A DNA stretch of 64,000 nucleotides from Pollutimonas sp963712655 (GCA_963712655.1 CAVQIT010000008.1:1116001-1180000), one strand, 5' to 3'. Counted from the first letter of the stretch, positions 1 through 8,610 are shown. The notes: a model not told the origin generated them from the sequence alone. Program-made: numbers and translations.

Positions 1-30
1 GAATAATATTTCCCATTTACAAAGGCCATC

Positions 31-1119
31 ATGTCCGCTCTGCTGCAACCCTTCAAGCTCAAAGACGTTACTCTGCGCAATCGTATTGCAGTCCCGCCGA
101 TGTGCCAATATATGGCGGTCGATGGGTTGATCAATGATTGGCATTTGTCCCATTACGCCAGCATGGCGCGCGGGGGCGCCGGGCTGGTTATTGTTGAAGC
201 GACCGCGGTATCCCCGGAAGGGCGTATTACCCCTGGCTGCGCCGGCATCTGGAGCGATGATTTAGCTCAAGCGTTCGTTCCTGTCGTGCAAGCCATCAAG
301 TCGGCAGGGGTTGTGCCAGGAATTCAAATCGCCCATGCGGGAAGAAAGGCCAGCGCCAATCGCCCATGGGAAGGTGATGACCATATCGCTGAAACCGATG
401 CGCGCGGCTGGCAGACGATTGCTCCGTCGGCAATCGCATACGGCAAGGGCTTGCCAAAACAGCCTCAGGCGATGACCTTGCATGACATCGCGCGCGTACG
501 TCAAAACTTTGTCGACGCCGCCATACGGGCGCGGGATATTGGCTTTGAATGGCTGGAACTGCATTTCGCGCATGGCTACCTGGCACAGAGCTTCTTTTCC
601 GCGCATTCGAACCATCGCGACGACATCTACGGCGGCAGCGTCGAGAACCGCGCGCGTTTTCTTCTGGAAACCTTGCGGGCGGTACGCGAAGTCTGGCCGG
701 AAAATTTTCCCCTGACCATACGCTTTGGCGTCATCGAGTACGACGGGCGCGATGAGCAAACACTGCTCGAATCTATAGGCCTGGTGCGCGACTTCAAGGC
801 GGCTGGTATGGATATGCTTAGCGTCAGCATCGGTTTTACGATTCCCGAAACTTCCATCCCTTGGGCGCCGGCTCTCTTGGGCCCCGTCGCCGAACGTGTT
901 CGCCGCGAAGCGGATGTGCCGGTATCTTCCGCATGGGGATTCGGCACACCGGAAATTGCCGAGCGCGTCGTCAAAGAGAAGCAGCTTGATGTCGTCTTGG
1001 TGGGAAGAAGCCATCTGGCCAATCCCCATTGGGCCTATTTCGCAGCCAAGGAGCTTAACGTAGAGCGCGCATCATGGACGCTGCCGGCGCCATACGCCCA
1101 TTGGCTTGAGCGTTATTGA
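31..1119 (+). CDS. NADH:flavin oxidoreductase, old yellow enzyme (YqjM type)
   Basis: A 362-residue FMN-dependent ene-reductase of the old yellow enzyme family, expected in the cytosol, reducing activated C=C bonds of enones or nitro compounds with NAD(P)H. The N-terminal PPMCQY (22-27) places a cysteine at residue 25, as in the YqjM/thermophilic-like class. The substrate-binding pair His178/His181 lies in ELHFAHGYL, and the family signature with DDIYGGSVENR follows at about 197-207. Full length for the family. The start at 31 is the first ATG of the open frame; no clear ribosome site is visible. A hairpin terminator follows the stop. The physiological substrate cannot be told from sequence. 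Confidence 0.93.
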   Translation: MSALLQPFKLKDVTLRNRIAVPPMCQYMAVDGLINDWHLSHYASMARGGAGLVIVEATAVSPEGRITPGCAGIWSDDLAQAFVPVVQAIKSAGVVPGIQIAHAGRKASANRPWEGDDHIAETDARGWQTIAPSAIAYGKGLPKQPQAMTLHDIARVRQNFVDAAIRARDIGFEWLELHFAHGYLAQSFFSAHSNHRDDIYGGSVENRARFLLETLRAVREVWPENFPLTIRFGVIEYDGRDEQTLLESIGLVRDFKAAGMDMLSVSIGFTIPETSIPWAPALLGPVAERVRREADVPVSSAWGFGTPEIAERVVKEKQLDVVLVGRSHLANPHWAYFAAKELNVERASWTLPAPYAHWLERY

Positions 1120-1162
1120 ATAATTGGTTTCAGCGTAGGTTTCAGCGTTATTAACTAAAAAT

Positions 1163-1185
1163 GGCGAACTCCGGTTCGCCTTTTT
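1163..1185 (+). terminator. Rho-independent terminator after the ene-reductase
   Basis: The arms GGCGAAC (1163-1169) and GTTCGCC (1174-1180) form a perfect 7-bp stem with a TCCG loop, followed by five T. A second GTTCGCC with a longer T run lies just downstream (to 1204), so the terminator may be reinforced or duplicated. Confidence 0.8.
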
Positions 1186-1343
1186 ACTTCAGTTCGCCTT
1201 TTTTGATTAGATTGCCAATGATCAATTTATACGCCAGCTTCCGGCCGCATCCTGCTGTAGTTTGCCTGACCATTTCGGCGCTTGCGCCCGCATGGGCCGG
1301 CATGCCCGACGCACCTTCAGATCTATCAAGTTGAAACATCCAT

Positions 1344-1365
1344 ATACCATCCAAGTGGATGGTAT
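1344..1365. promoter_or_regulatory. Palindromic operator candidate upstream of the RHH regulator
   Basis: A perfect 9-bp inverted repeat, ATACCATCC (1344-1352) and GGATGGTAT (1357-1365), separated by AAGT. It ends 12 bp before the chosen ATG (1378) of the ribbon-helix-helix protein. RHH repressors typically bind short palindromes over their own promoters, so autoregulation of the regulator and the PHB depolymerase gene is inferred. Confidence 0.6.
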
Positions 1366-1377
1366 TACTATGTGTTC

Positions 1378-1800
1378 ATGCCTACTCGAACTCCATCCCT
1401 CGCCTCTGTTCCCAAGCCCGCCGACGAAAAGATCACCATCAACCTCGGTTACGTCGACCTGGGCCAGATCGATCTTCTGGTCCAAGAGGGGTTCTATGCG
1501 AACCGCACTGACCTGATACGAACCGCCATTCGCAATCAGTTGTCCGCGCATGCCGACGCCGTACGCCAGGCGGTCAGCCGAAAAACGCTTGCCCTTGGGA
1601 TTCAGCACTACTCCGCCCAGGATTTGCTTGCGGTCCAGGCCGCCGGGGAAATGCTTCAGATTAGGGTGCTGGGGCTGGCGACAATAGCGCCCGACGTCAC
1701 GCCCGAGCTGGCGCTTGCCACAATCCAATCCTTGACGGTCTTGGGCGCCTTACATGCCAGCCCCGCCGTCAAAGCCGCCCTGCGCCAGCGCATCCGCTGA
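1378..1800 (+). CDS. CopG/ribbon-helix-helix type transcriptional regulator
   Basis: A 140-residue protein. After a short basic tail, residues of the type KITINLGYVDLGQIDLLV and the helix around YANRTDLIRTAIRNQL match the strand-helix-helix DNA-binding fold seen in CopG/NikR-type regulators; the rest is alpha-helical and unrecognised. The open frame reaches back to 1282, but the ATG at 1378 is preferred because the upstream part reads through a perfect palindrome at 1344-1365. The gene ends 28 bp before the PHB depolymerase start, so the two are probably one transcript and this protein probably regulates the pair. The inducing signal is unknown. Confidence 0.75.
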   Translation: MPTRTPSLASVPKPADEKITINLGYVDLGQIDLLVQEGFYANRTDLIRTAIRNQLSAHADAVRQAVSRKTLALGIQHYSAQDLLAVQAAGEMLQIRVLGLATIAPDVTPELALATIQSLTVLGALHASPAVKAALRQRIR

Positions 1801-1828
1801 CTATCACCTAGCCGCCAAGGTCCACACC

Positions 1829-2935
1829 ATGCTCTCTGAACTGCAGCAACTCATGAACCAGGCTACCCAGCTTACGCAGTCCGGCAATCTGGCCGCGGCG
1901 ACGGCCACGATTCAAGCCGCGTTACGAGGCGGCGCGCCCGCCGCCCACAGCCGGCAGGACGAATCCGACATCATCGATGTCGAAGCCTGGGAGATTCCCG
2001 AATCCGCCGGGGTGTCCGGGACAGCTCCGGCGGTCCCGGACGAAGTCGTCGCGCCAACGCGCAAGCCGGCCGTTTCCGGCGATACGTTCATTGCGGGGTC
2101 ATTCCGCAATTCAGCGGGGCAACGCCGCTACAAACTGTATGTGCCGCCCAACGCGGGCGACCAGCCTTTGCCGCTGGTAGTCATGCTTCATGGCTGCACC
2201 CAGGACGCCGACGATTTCGCCGCCGGCACCGCCATGAACAACGCGGCACGGGAGCAGGGCTTCTACGTGCTGTATCCCGTTCAGTCGCGGGAGGCCAATC
2301 CCCAGAAGTGCTGGAACTGGTTCAAGCACACTCACCAACAGCAGGGCCGAGGCGAACCATCGATCCTGGCGGGCATGACACGCTTGGTGATCGAAACGTA
2401 CGCCATCGATACCCAACGTGTCTATGTGGCCGGCTTGTCGGCTGGCGGAGCGATGGCCGCGATCCTGGCCAGCGCTTATCCCGGCCTGTATGCGGCGGCG
2501 GGTGTGCATTCAGGGCTGGCGCCGGGCGTGGCATCGGATATTCCCTCGGCGCTCTCGGCCATGAAAGGCGCCGGCGTTCAAGCGCCCCCGCAGGCGGGCG
2601 CGGGCAGCGGGGTGCCCACGATTGTCTTCCATGGGGACCGCGATGCAACCGTGCATCCGAGCAATGCCCAAACGGTGATTGCGGCCAGCGCGGGCCCATC
2701 CGCCCATGTCGAGAGCCTGCGCGTGCCGGGCATGGGCAACAAGCGCCATAGCACCAGGCATATGTACCGGAATCCCGCGGGCGACATCATCGCCGAACGC
2801 TGGGAAATCCATGGCGCCGGCCATGCCTGGGCCGGCGGTACGGATAGCGGTTCATACACCGACCAAACCGGTCCAGATGCCACAGCCGAGATGCTGCGAT
2901 TCTTTTTCGAGCGTACGTTGGGCGGCAAGCTGTAA
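1829..2935 (+). CDS. PHB depolymerase family esterase (LpqC-like)
   Basis: A 368-residue alpha/beta hydrolase of the esterase PHB depolymerase family, hydrolysing short-chain polyester or acyl esters. Visible elements are HGCTQ (121-125, oxyanion region), the lipase box GLSAGG with nucleophile Ser204, an acidic stretch HGDRDATVHP (268-277) and the catalytic His332 in GAGHAW. The first about 80 residues are a helical, low-complexity linker with no obvious signal peptide, suggesting a cytosolic enzyme. The ATG at 1829 begins a helical N terminus typical of betaproteobacterial members; the earlier ATG at 1754 overlaps the regulator gene. Granule association is possible but not shown. Confidence 0.88.
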   Translation: MLSELQQLMNQATQLTQSGNLAAATATIQAALRGGAPAAHSRQDESDIIDVEAWEIPESAGVSGTAPAVPDEVVAPTRKPAVSGDTFIAGSFRNSAGQRRYKLYVPPNAGDQPLPLVVMLHGCTQDADDFAAGTAMNNAAREQGFYVLYPVQSREANPQKCWNWFKHTHQQQGRGEPSILAGMTRLVIETYAIDTQRVYVAGLSAGGAMAAILASAYPGLYAAAGVHSGLAPGVASDIPSALSAMKGAGVQAPPQAGAGSGVPTIVFHGDRDATVHPSNAQTVIAASAGPSAHVESLRVPGMGNKRHSTRHMYRNPAGDIIAERWEIHGAGHAWAGGTDSGSYTDQTGPDATAEMLRFFFERTLGGKL

Positions 2936-3049
2936 TCGATGGCCTGAGTTCATTTTGAAGATGAAGTGCATCCAAGCCGTTGATGCAAACCGCCCCCCGC
3001 CGGAATTTACTTGATGGCCGTTATTGGCCGATTCCCGACACGGCAGTGT

Positions 3050-3349
3050 TCAGTCATGCGTAGCCAGAGACTCTACCGTAAGCTTGAATCCCAGGGCATG
3101 GATGACCTTGAACAGTGTGTCGGAACTGGGCGCACGCTCTCCTGAAAGACTCTTGTAAAGGCTTTCTCGAGACAATCCAGTGTCGCGGGCCAACTGAGTC
3201 ATGCCTCGGGCCTTGGCGATGTCGCCCAGGGCTGCCGCCAACAGCGCGGGATCCCCATCTTCCATTGCAACCTGCAAGTAGGCGGCTACATCTGCCTCAT
3301 CGTTGAGGTAGTTAGATGCATCAAACGGACGGGTCTTGATCTTGCTCAT
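3050..3349 (-). CDS. HigA-like antitoxin, XRE family
   Basis: A 99-residue antitoxin. The N terminus (KTRPFDASNYLNDEADVAAY) is typical of putative addiction module antidotes, and a helix-turn-helix lies at about 50-70 (MTQLARDTGLSRESLYKSL). It overlaps the 3' end of the toxin gene by 29 bp, the toxin-first order of HigBA pairs, implying translational coupling and co-regulation by the antitoxin-toxin complex. The frame can extend to 3385, but the ATG at 3349 gives the family N terminus. A 68-bp segment spanning its last codons and downstream DNA recurs at 12219-12286. Confidence 0.9.
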   Translation of the reverse strand: MSKIKTRPFDASNYLNDEADVAAYLQVAMEDGDPALLAAALGDIAKARGMTQLARDTGLSRESLYKSLSGERAPSSDTLFKVIHALGFKLTVESLATHD

Positions 3350-3641
3350 TGTGCAGCTCCTGAGCCAAAGCCTTGGCTCGTTCAATATCTTTTACCTGGC
3401 TGGATTTTTCGCCTCCGCCAAGCATCATGACAACGGTACTTCCGTGCAGCATGTAGTACATCCGCCAACCTGGACCGAAGACTTCGCGCATTTCCCACAC
3501 GTTATCACCGACAGACTTGTGGTCGCCGAGGTTGCCTAGCGACGCCTTTCTTAGGCGGAGTTGTAGCCGTGCACGAGTCGTGCGATCTCTAAGGTTGCCG
3601 AGCCACTGTGCGAATTGTTCAGTTTCAATGACGCTGTACAT
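3321..3641 (-). CDS. HigB/RelE-ParE family toxin
   Basis: A 106-residue toxin of the RelE/ParE superfamily (putative addiction module killer protein), expected to cleave mRNA at the ribosome. Family features are the N-terminal FAQWLGNLRDRTTRARLQLRL, the central GDNVWEMREVFGPGWRMYY and the C-terminal MLGGGEKSSQVKDIERA. It is the first gene of the pair, and its C terminus is read through the first codons of the antitoxin. Full length, no damaged motif seen. The promoter candidate at 3648-3675 would start transcription almost at the ATG. Confidence 0.9.
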   Translation of the reverse strand: MYSVIETEQFAQWLGNLRDRTTRARLQLRLRKASLGNLGDHKSVGDNVWEMREVFGPGWRMYYMLHGSTVVMMLGGGEKSSQVKDIERAKALAQELHNEQDQDPSV

Positions 3642-3647
3642 AAATTA

Positions 3648-3675
3648 ATTGTATCCTTGTGGCTACATATTGCAA
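3648..3675 (-). promoter_or_regulatory. Possible sigma-70 promoter for higBA
   Basis: Read on the minus strand, TTGCAA and TACAAT are 16 nt apart, and the second box lies 6 nt before the toxin ATG. If used, the message would be nearly leaderless. The remaining part of the 3642-3936 gap shows no gene. Confidence 0.3.
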
Positions 3676-3936
3676 GTCCTTCTTTTTAATAAAGCGACTG
3701 CATCGGTCACGAGATGGCAAGTATTATTCTTAATCATTTACCCGTATGCAGTCATCCACCTCCACAGCGAAATGGCATTCGAAAGGCAGTGGAATGCCGG
3801 AACTCGAACTCAACTGCGCTACTCGGTAATCAACCTATGACAAAGGAACGGCTACAACGTGAGGGGAAGCCTTTGATCTTGACCTTTCCGTTATATCGTG
3901 ACCCACTTCGTGTACACAATATAACAAGGTACCACC

Positions 3937-4266
3937 CTGCAAACCTTCAGCATCCGAGAATTACGCGAGCGCTCCGGCGATCTCAGCCGGGAAGCTGAGC
4001 AAGGACGGCTGGCTCTTGTTACCCGGCATGGGCGACCGTTATTCGTCAGCGTGCCGTTCACTGAGGAACTCCTGCAAGCGGGCGTACACGTTGCATTGGC
4101 AGTCAACCTATTCAAGAGCGGAGACCTCACATCCGGACGTGCTGCCAAGCTTGCGCGCATGGGATTAGCCGAATTTCTGGCGAATGTCAGCATGCAAGGT
4201 ATCCCGGTGGTGGACCATGATCCGGCCGAACTGGAACTGGAACTTGCCGGCTTTGACAAGGTATGA
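3937..4266 (+). CDS. Phd-like antitoxin fused to a UPF0175-type domain, apparent CTG start
   Basis: Read from a CTG at 3937, the frame gives 109 residues. Residues 1-40 have the Phd/YefM antitoxin pattern (QTFSIRELRERSGDLSREA, then LALVTRHGRPLFVSVPF), and the rest matches UPF0175-type antitoxin helices (AAKLARMGLAEFLANVSMQG, then IPVVDHDP). An in-frame TAA at 3922 means no ATG or GTG is available upstream. AAGG at 3926-3929 is well spaced for initiation at CTG. The nearest ATG-type start (4051 is a GTG) would delete the DNA-binding Phd part. Members normally sit before a PIN-domain toxin; here only a broken stub of one follows. Confidence 0.75.
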   Translation: MQTFSIRELRERSGDLSREAEQGRLALVTRHGRPLFVSVPFTEELLQAGVHVALAVNLFKSGDLTSGRAAKLARMGLAEFLANVSMQGIPVVDHDPAELELELAGFDKV

Positions 4267-4345
4267 GTCGGCCTATCGTAGTGGCCGACTTAGGGCCGCT
4301 GACTTCGCACTGGCCCGCTGCGGCCAACTCAGTTTTTGCGGCAAA
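4263..4345 (+). pseudogene. Remnant of a PIN-domain (DUF3368-like) toxin gene
   Basis: The frame starts with an ATGA overlap on the antitoxin stop and reads MSRPIVVADLGPL, the N terminus of PIN toxins with the first catalytic Asp. It then loses register. In another frame the next codons read FALARCGQLSF, matching the expected continuation of VVADTGPLIALARCGQL. The two frames are reconciled by a 2-bp insertion at about 4301-4303. Homology stops at about 4345, just before the convergent IclR gene, so the toxin is both frameshifted and truncated and its nuclease should be absent. Confidence 0.7.
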
Positions 4346-4356
4346 AGCTACGTCCG

Positions 4357-5196
4357 CTAAGCCGCCTTGGCAATCGCAGCCGCGGTCTGCAACAAAGCGG
4401 GGACTATTCTTGTCCGTGCCTCCGGCACCCTCCAAAACGCGCTTGGCAGCGAAACATTCACAGCCACCATTGCCGTGCCGTCGTGATTGAGAATCGGCGC
4501 GGCGAATGCCAGGTCCCCGGAAAAGGCCTCTTCATTGTTGACCGAATAGCCCAGTTCCCGGGTTTCTCTTAGCTTTTCCATAAGGGCTGCCACATCGGTT
4601 ATCGTGTGCGCAGTCATTGCTGTGCGGCTCATACCTTCCAGTACCGCCATGGCTTGACAGTCCTTCATGTTCGCCATGAGAGCACGGCCCGACGATGTGC
4701 AGAATGCGGGAAGCCGGGAACCGACATGCAGATTAACGCAGACAACATCCTGTCCGGGAAAGCGCGCAATATTGACTACCTCGGAGCCTTCCAGTTGCAG
4801 CAGATTTACGGTTCCTCCGGTGGTTTTTCTTAATAGCTCCAGATGCGGCAACGAGCGCTCCCGCAGCCGATGGGTCGCAAGAACCGTGTGCCCGAATTCA
4901 AGCATGCGGCTTGTCAAGGTAAGCCTTCGATTCTTCGGGTTTTGCTGCAAATAGCCCAGGGCTGTCAAGGTATGCACTATTCTCTGAACCGCACTCGTAT
5001 TCATGTCAGACAGGCGCGCCAATTCTGTCAGGCCGATGGCGCGCCGCTCTGTATTGAAGATTTCCAGAACATGGAAACACTTGGCGATAGTACCCAGGAA
5101 TAGCGGGTTCTCGATTTCCGAACCTTCTTCATCCGCGGGCCGGGCAGGTGTGCCGGAAGCTTCTGGTGCTTGGTCCATCATGTGACTTCGATTCAT
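4357..5196 (-). CDS. IclR family transcriptional regulator
   Basis: A 279-residue regulator. An N-terminal winged helix (FHVLEIFNTERRAIGLTELA, then NTSAVQRIVHTLTALGYL) is followed by an effector domain with SRMLEFGHTVLATHRLRERS, the conserved FCTSSGRALMA, and LGYSVNNEEAFSGDLAFAAPI. The ATG at 5196 is favoured over the one at 5208 because GAGG lies 6 nt before it. The gene is co-oriented with the dehydrogenase and Bug receptor genes upstream and probably controls this divergent catabolic block, with a small organic acid as effector. Its 3' end abuts the PIN toxin relic. Confidence 0.9.
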   Translation of the reverse strand: MNRSHMMDQAPEASGTPARPADEEGSEIENPLFLGTIAKCFHVLEIFNTERRAIGLTELARLSDMNTSAVQRIVHTLTALGYLQQNPKNRRLTLTSRMLEFGHTVLATHRLRERSLPHLELLRKTTGGTVNLLQLEGSEVVNIARFPGQDVVCVNLHVGSRLPAFCTSSGRALMANMKDCQAMAVLEGMSRTAMTAHTITDVAALMEKLRETRELGYSVNNEEAFSGDLAFAAPILNHDGTAMVAVNVSLPSAFWRVPEARTRIVPALLQTAAAIAKAA

Positions 5197-5272
5197 GTTC
5201 AGCCTCATGCGTCAGATGACTCTATTTCACGGATGATACTCCAGGAGTCGCATCAGGACCGACGGCTTTTTC

Positions 5273-6364
5273 TCAGGCACATACATATGCCTTGATCTGA
5301 TCAACGCTCATTCCCGACAGGCCAAGATTGGCAAGATTGCGCCCTTCTTGCTGGAAGTCGCGTCTTGCCAGCGCGCTGGCTATTTCAATAGCCGCCTCGA
5401 TCGACCGCATCGACACTCCGCCCACGCGTCCGAATGCGGCAATGGGGACAAGCTCGCACTCGGCATCCGCCGCAAGGTAGCGATGAGTGAGCGACTTGGG
5501 TGCCGGCGCATAGCGATAGTGCGAGACTGCCATTTTTTGAAGCGCGTCATACAAGGTCATATCCTTGTATCCGTAAACGTCGCCCAGCCAGGCTTTCAAG
5601 CTATGGGATTCCACGCCGAACACCCTGGCGGCGGCAATACGCTCGCTATCCATTTTTTCGATTAGATGGCATACGCTGGGCACCATGTTATCGGCAATGA
5701 AATTATAGTTGTCAGGCCCTTCCACGCGACCGACATTCGTTATGATTCCAGCCACATGCAAAAGACCGCCAATGCCCAGAAACGCATTTTCGAGCAGACT
5801 TTTTGCAGGCTTCAGCCCAGGGAAGGCAAAGGCAATTTTCTCCAGGACGGCCATGGTGCGAGACGAAGGCATTGCCGCGATATTCCAGTGCTTCTTTGTC
5901 GTCGTCATCAGCACCGCATTGGATGATTTCACAGTCAGTCCATATGGATAACTGTCCATCTCCGAAATATCCACCTTGGCCCTGCAGCCCGCGCGATCCA
6001 ATGCCGCCTTGAATACCAGCGCTCCGGCAAAATGACCTTGTACAAGCACTATCGTCTGGCCGTCCTCCAACAAAGGGGCGAGTTCCGACGCAAGGGCAGG
6101 GTGCGCATTGCCGTAAACCGAGATAAGCAACACCGTTGCGCCTCGCACAGCGTCCGCCAAATTGGCGGTGGCCATCTCTATCGGCGCGAAGGTATTGCCG
6201 CGGCCCTCGACATACAAGCCTCCAGCCGCACGAATGTCCGCCACGCAAGAGTCGTCGATATCATGCAGGCGCAAACGCAACCCATCGACGCCGAGTTGCG
6301 CGGCAAGTCCCTTTCCGCCCAAACCGGCGCCGATAATCGTCCAAATGCCTTGCTCAGTCATCAT
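5273..6364 (-). CDS. NAD/NADP octopine/nopaline dehydrogenase family protein
   Basis: A 363-residue oxidoreductase. A Rossmann motif GAGLGGKG (about 12-19) is followed by a ketopantoate-reductase-like NAD domain (ATVLLISVYGNAHPALA) and a C-terminal helical domain typical of octopine/nopaline dehydrogenases (AFLGIGGLLHVAGIITNVGRVEG). Members condense or split N-(carboxyalkyl) amino acids, or act on related 2-hydroxy acids. The chosen ATG (6364) is preferred to a GTG at 6373. Lying between a Bug receptor and an IclR regulator, it probably acts in catabolism of an imported amino-acid conjugate or hydroxy acid; the substrate is inferred only. Confidence 0.85.
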   Translation of the reverse strand: MMTEQGIWTIIGAGLGGKGLAAQLGVDGLRLRLHDIDDSCVADIRAAGGLYVEGRGNTFAPIEMATANLADAVRGATVLLISVYGNAHPALASELAPLLEDGQTIVLVQGHFAGALVFKAALDRAGCRAKVDISEMDSYPYGLTVKSSNAVLMTTTKKHWNIAAMPSSRTMAVLEKIAFAFPGLKPAKSLLENAFLGIGGLLHVAGIITNVGRVEGPDNYNFIADNMVPSVCHLIEKMDSERIAAARVFGVESHSLKAWLGDVYGYKDMTLYDALQKMAVSHYRYAPAPKSLTHRYLAADAECELVPIAAFGRVGGVSMRSIEAAIEIASALARRDFQQEGRNLANLGLSGMSVDQIKAYVCA

Positions 6365-6406
6365 GCTAATCACTCTTGGAAGAAAACTTTTCGGACAAGG
6401 AGTGCG

Positions 6407-7387
6407 TCAATCCAGCTTGACCTTGGCTGTTCGGGCGGCCTGTTCCCACCTTGTCCGCTCCTCCTTCAGGAAACCGTCGAAATCCGCGGGCGATCCTGTT
6501 TCGATTTCGGCCGACGAAGCCTTCATCCGCTCTTTGAATTCGGGCTCGTGCGCCGCCTGGTTCAGGATCGCATTCAATTTGGCGATGATGGGCTTGGGTG
6601 TGCCTGCCGGCGCCATCAGCCCATACCACAAGGAGACATCGTAGCTGGGGAAGCCTTGTTCCGCGATGGTCGGAATCTGAGGCGCCACAGACGACCGTTT
6701 TGACGATGTAATGCCCAGCGGGTGCAAACGCTTGGTTTCGATGAGCGTTCCTCCCGTCATCAGGCTGACCAGGGTCAAGTCCACATGGCCGGCAAGCGCA
6801 TCATTCAACGCAGGGGTGGTGCCCTTGTACGGAACATGCATCATGGAAATGCCCCGTGGCGAGTTCAGCAGCTCCATCGCCAGATGACCGGTACTGCCTT
6901 CTCCCCAAGAGGAGTATCTGAATTTTCCCGGCTCCTTCCCGGCGGCGTCCATCAGTTCGGCCAGCGTCTGTTGCTTGAGCTGCGGATTACTGACCAATAC
7001 CATGGGCACCTTCACGATCAAACCGATAGATGAAAAATCCCGGACCGCGTCGTACGAAATTTTTGTATGAATAGCGGGATTGATCGCCTGAGTGTCGGCG
7101 CTCGCCATCAATAATGTATAGCCGTCCGCGGCGGCGTTTGCCACCATCTCGGCCCCTATCATGCCGTTGGCGCCGGCTTTATTCTCCACAACGATGGGTT
7201 GGCCGCCGATTTTGCTCATCCTGTCGGCCACCAATCGTGCCAGCACATCGGTAAATCCTCCGGCAGGCCAAGGAACAATAATACGAATGGGCCTGGTCGG
7301 ATAAGTTTCGTTGGCTTGTACACTTGTCACCATGCTGAATGCCAAGAACAATAAAAATATCCGAGGTATTGATTTCAGTGACGTCAT
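6407..7387 (-). CDS. Bug/TctC-type tripartite tricarboxylate transporter substrate-binding protein
   Basis: A 326-residue periplasmic solute receptor. A signal peptide (IPRIFLLFLAFSMVTSVQA) precedes YPTRPIRIIVPWPAGGFTD, the first ligand loop of the family, and IVVENKAGANGMIGAE and GYTLLMAS follow. The ATG at 7387 has GGAG 6 nt upstream. No TctA/TctB membrane genes are nearby, so it is an orphan receptor, as is common in the Bordetella lineage. It probably captures a carboxylated compound handled by the neighbouring enzymes. Confidence 0.93.
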   Translation of the reverse strand: MTSLKSIPRIFLLFLAFSMVTSVQANETYPTRPIRIIVPWPAGGFTDVLARLVADRMSKIGGQPIVVENKAGANGMIGAEMVANAAADGYTLLMASADTQAINPAIHTKISYDAVRDFSSIGLIVKVPMVLVSNPQLKQQTLAELMDAAGKEPGKFRYSSWGEGSTGHLAMELLNSPRGISMMHVPYKGTTPALNDALAGHVDLTLVSLMTGGTLIETKRLHPLGITSSKRSSVAPQIPTIAEQGFPSYDVSLWYGLMAPAGTPKPIIAKLNAILNQAAHEPEFKERMKASSAEIETGSPADFDGFLKEERTRWEQAARTAKVKLD

Positions 7388-7632
7388 ATACGACTCCAAG
7401 GAGAAAAGATCGAATGATCACGCTGTTTTTTTTGAGTTTTTCCAAGACTCGGGAGCCTTGATAAAACACGGGAAGCGTTCGATGGCCTGAGTATATGCTC
7501 TCGAATAACGCAATAATGATAAGGAAAGGCAGGTAACTATCACTATGTGATAGTCGCGTGAATTCAGGCACGCGCCACGGCTGTTGCCAGTTGATAGAAT
7601 CACCCTAACTTATCCGCGACAAGGGACACCAC

Positions 7633-8610
7633 ATGCAGCGACGGTCTCTATTGGCAGCCACAGCTTCTTTATTATTTTCATCGCCACTTATTGGTAAAGC
7701 GGCATCCGGCGCCAAGTCGGCAAGGCCTCTTAGAATAGTGATTGGCTACTCGCCGGGGGGCAGTACAGATATCGTGGGCCGCTTCCTGGCGGATCGGCTC
7801 GGCAAGAGTCTGAACAGGCAGGTGATTATCGAGAATCGCCCAGGCGCCGGCGGCACGATAGGGGCGGAGTTCGTCGCCAGAGCCTTACCCGATGGCGATA
7901 CGTTGTTAATGGGCGGCCTGGCCGAACTGGCAATTTCCCCTTCGATTCGCCACGATTTGCGCTACGACCCCATTAAGGATTTTGCACCTATCTCGTTGAT
8001 ATTCAAAGTGCCTTACACATTGGTGGTGCATCCGTCGGTGCCGGCGCAGTCGCTTAAGGAATTTATTGAATACGCAAAGTCCAATGGAAAGAATTTAAGT
8101 TTCGCATCTTATGGAAATTACAGTTCCAATCACCTTCTCGGCGAACTTTTAAAGCAAACCGCCGGATTCGAAAGCACGCATGTGCCCTACAAAGGCAGCG
8201 GCTCGCTGATAACCGATCTGTTAGCCGGACGGGTTCAATGGACCCTTGATACCCCGGTAGCGGTGCAGCAATATTTAAAGAGCGGCGCGCTGCGCGCATT
8301 GGCGATAACCACCGAACAACGCCTGCCCATACTAAGCAATGTGCCGACATTCGCCGAAGCCGGTTTGCCAAGTTTTGTAAGCGGAACATGGATAGGGTTG
8401 CTGGCGCCGGCGGGCACCCCTAAACCGTTGATTGCGCAAATTCAGCAGGAACTATCCAATCTCTTGAATTCATCAGATTTTTCCAATTATTTTGATCAGA
8501 AAGGGATTCAATCCGCGGCGAGTTCTCCGGAAGCGTTCGGAAATCTGATCAAAGAAGAAATCAATAAATGGCGAAACGTCGCAATTAAGGCAGGATTAAT
8601 TCAAAAATGA
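7633..8610 (+). CDS. Bug/TctC-type substrate-binding protein
   Basis: A 325-residue periplasmic receptor paralogous to the one at 6407-7387 but divergently transcribed. The N-terminal basic stretch and hydrophobic segment (LLAATASLLFSSPLIGKAASG) form a probable signal peptide. The family loops PLRIVIGYSPGGSTDIVGR, VIIENRPGAGGTIGAE and THVPYKGSGSLITDLLAGRV are all present. Its stop overlaps the amidohydrolase start by ATGA, so import and hydrolysis are translationally coupled. The 7388-7632 gap between the two receptors must hold divergent promoters, probably the IclR target, though no clear palindrome was found. Confidence 0.93.
   Translation: MQRRSLLAATASLLFSSPLIGKAASGAKSARPLRIVIGYSPGGSTDIVGRFLADRLGKSLNRQVIIENRPGAGGTIGAEFVARALPDGDTLLMGGLAELAISPSIRHDLRYDPIKDFAPISLIFKVPYTLVVHPSVPAQSLKEFIEYAKSNGKNLSFASYGNYSSNHLLGELLKQTAGFESTHVPYKGSGSLITDLLAGRVQWTLDTPVAVQQYLKSGALRALAITTEQRLPILSNVPTFAEAGLPSFVSGTWIGLLAPAGTPKPLIAQIQQELSNLLNSSDFSNYFDQKGIQSAASSPEAFGNLIKEEINKWRNVAIKAGLIQK

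Noticed and set aside
3773..3835. tRNA-like stretch on the minus strand (GTAGCGCAGTTG next to GTTCGAGTTCC)
   Set aside because: The D-arm-like and T-arm-like pieces are adjacent with no anticodon arm between and no acceptor stem pairing; judged chance.
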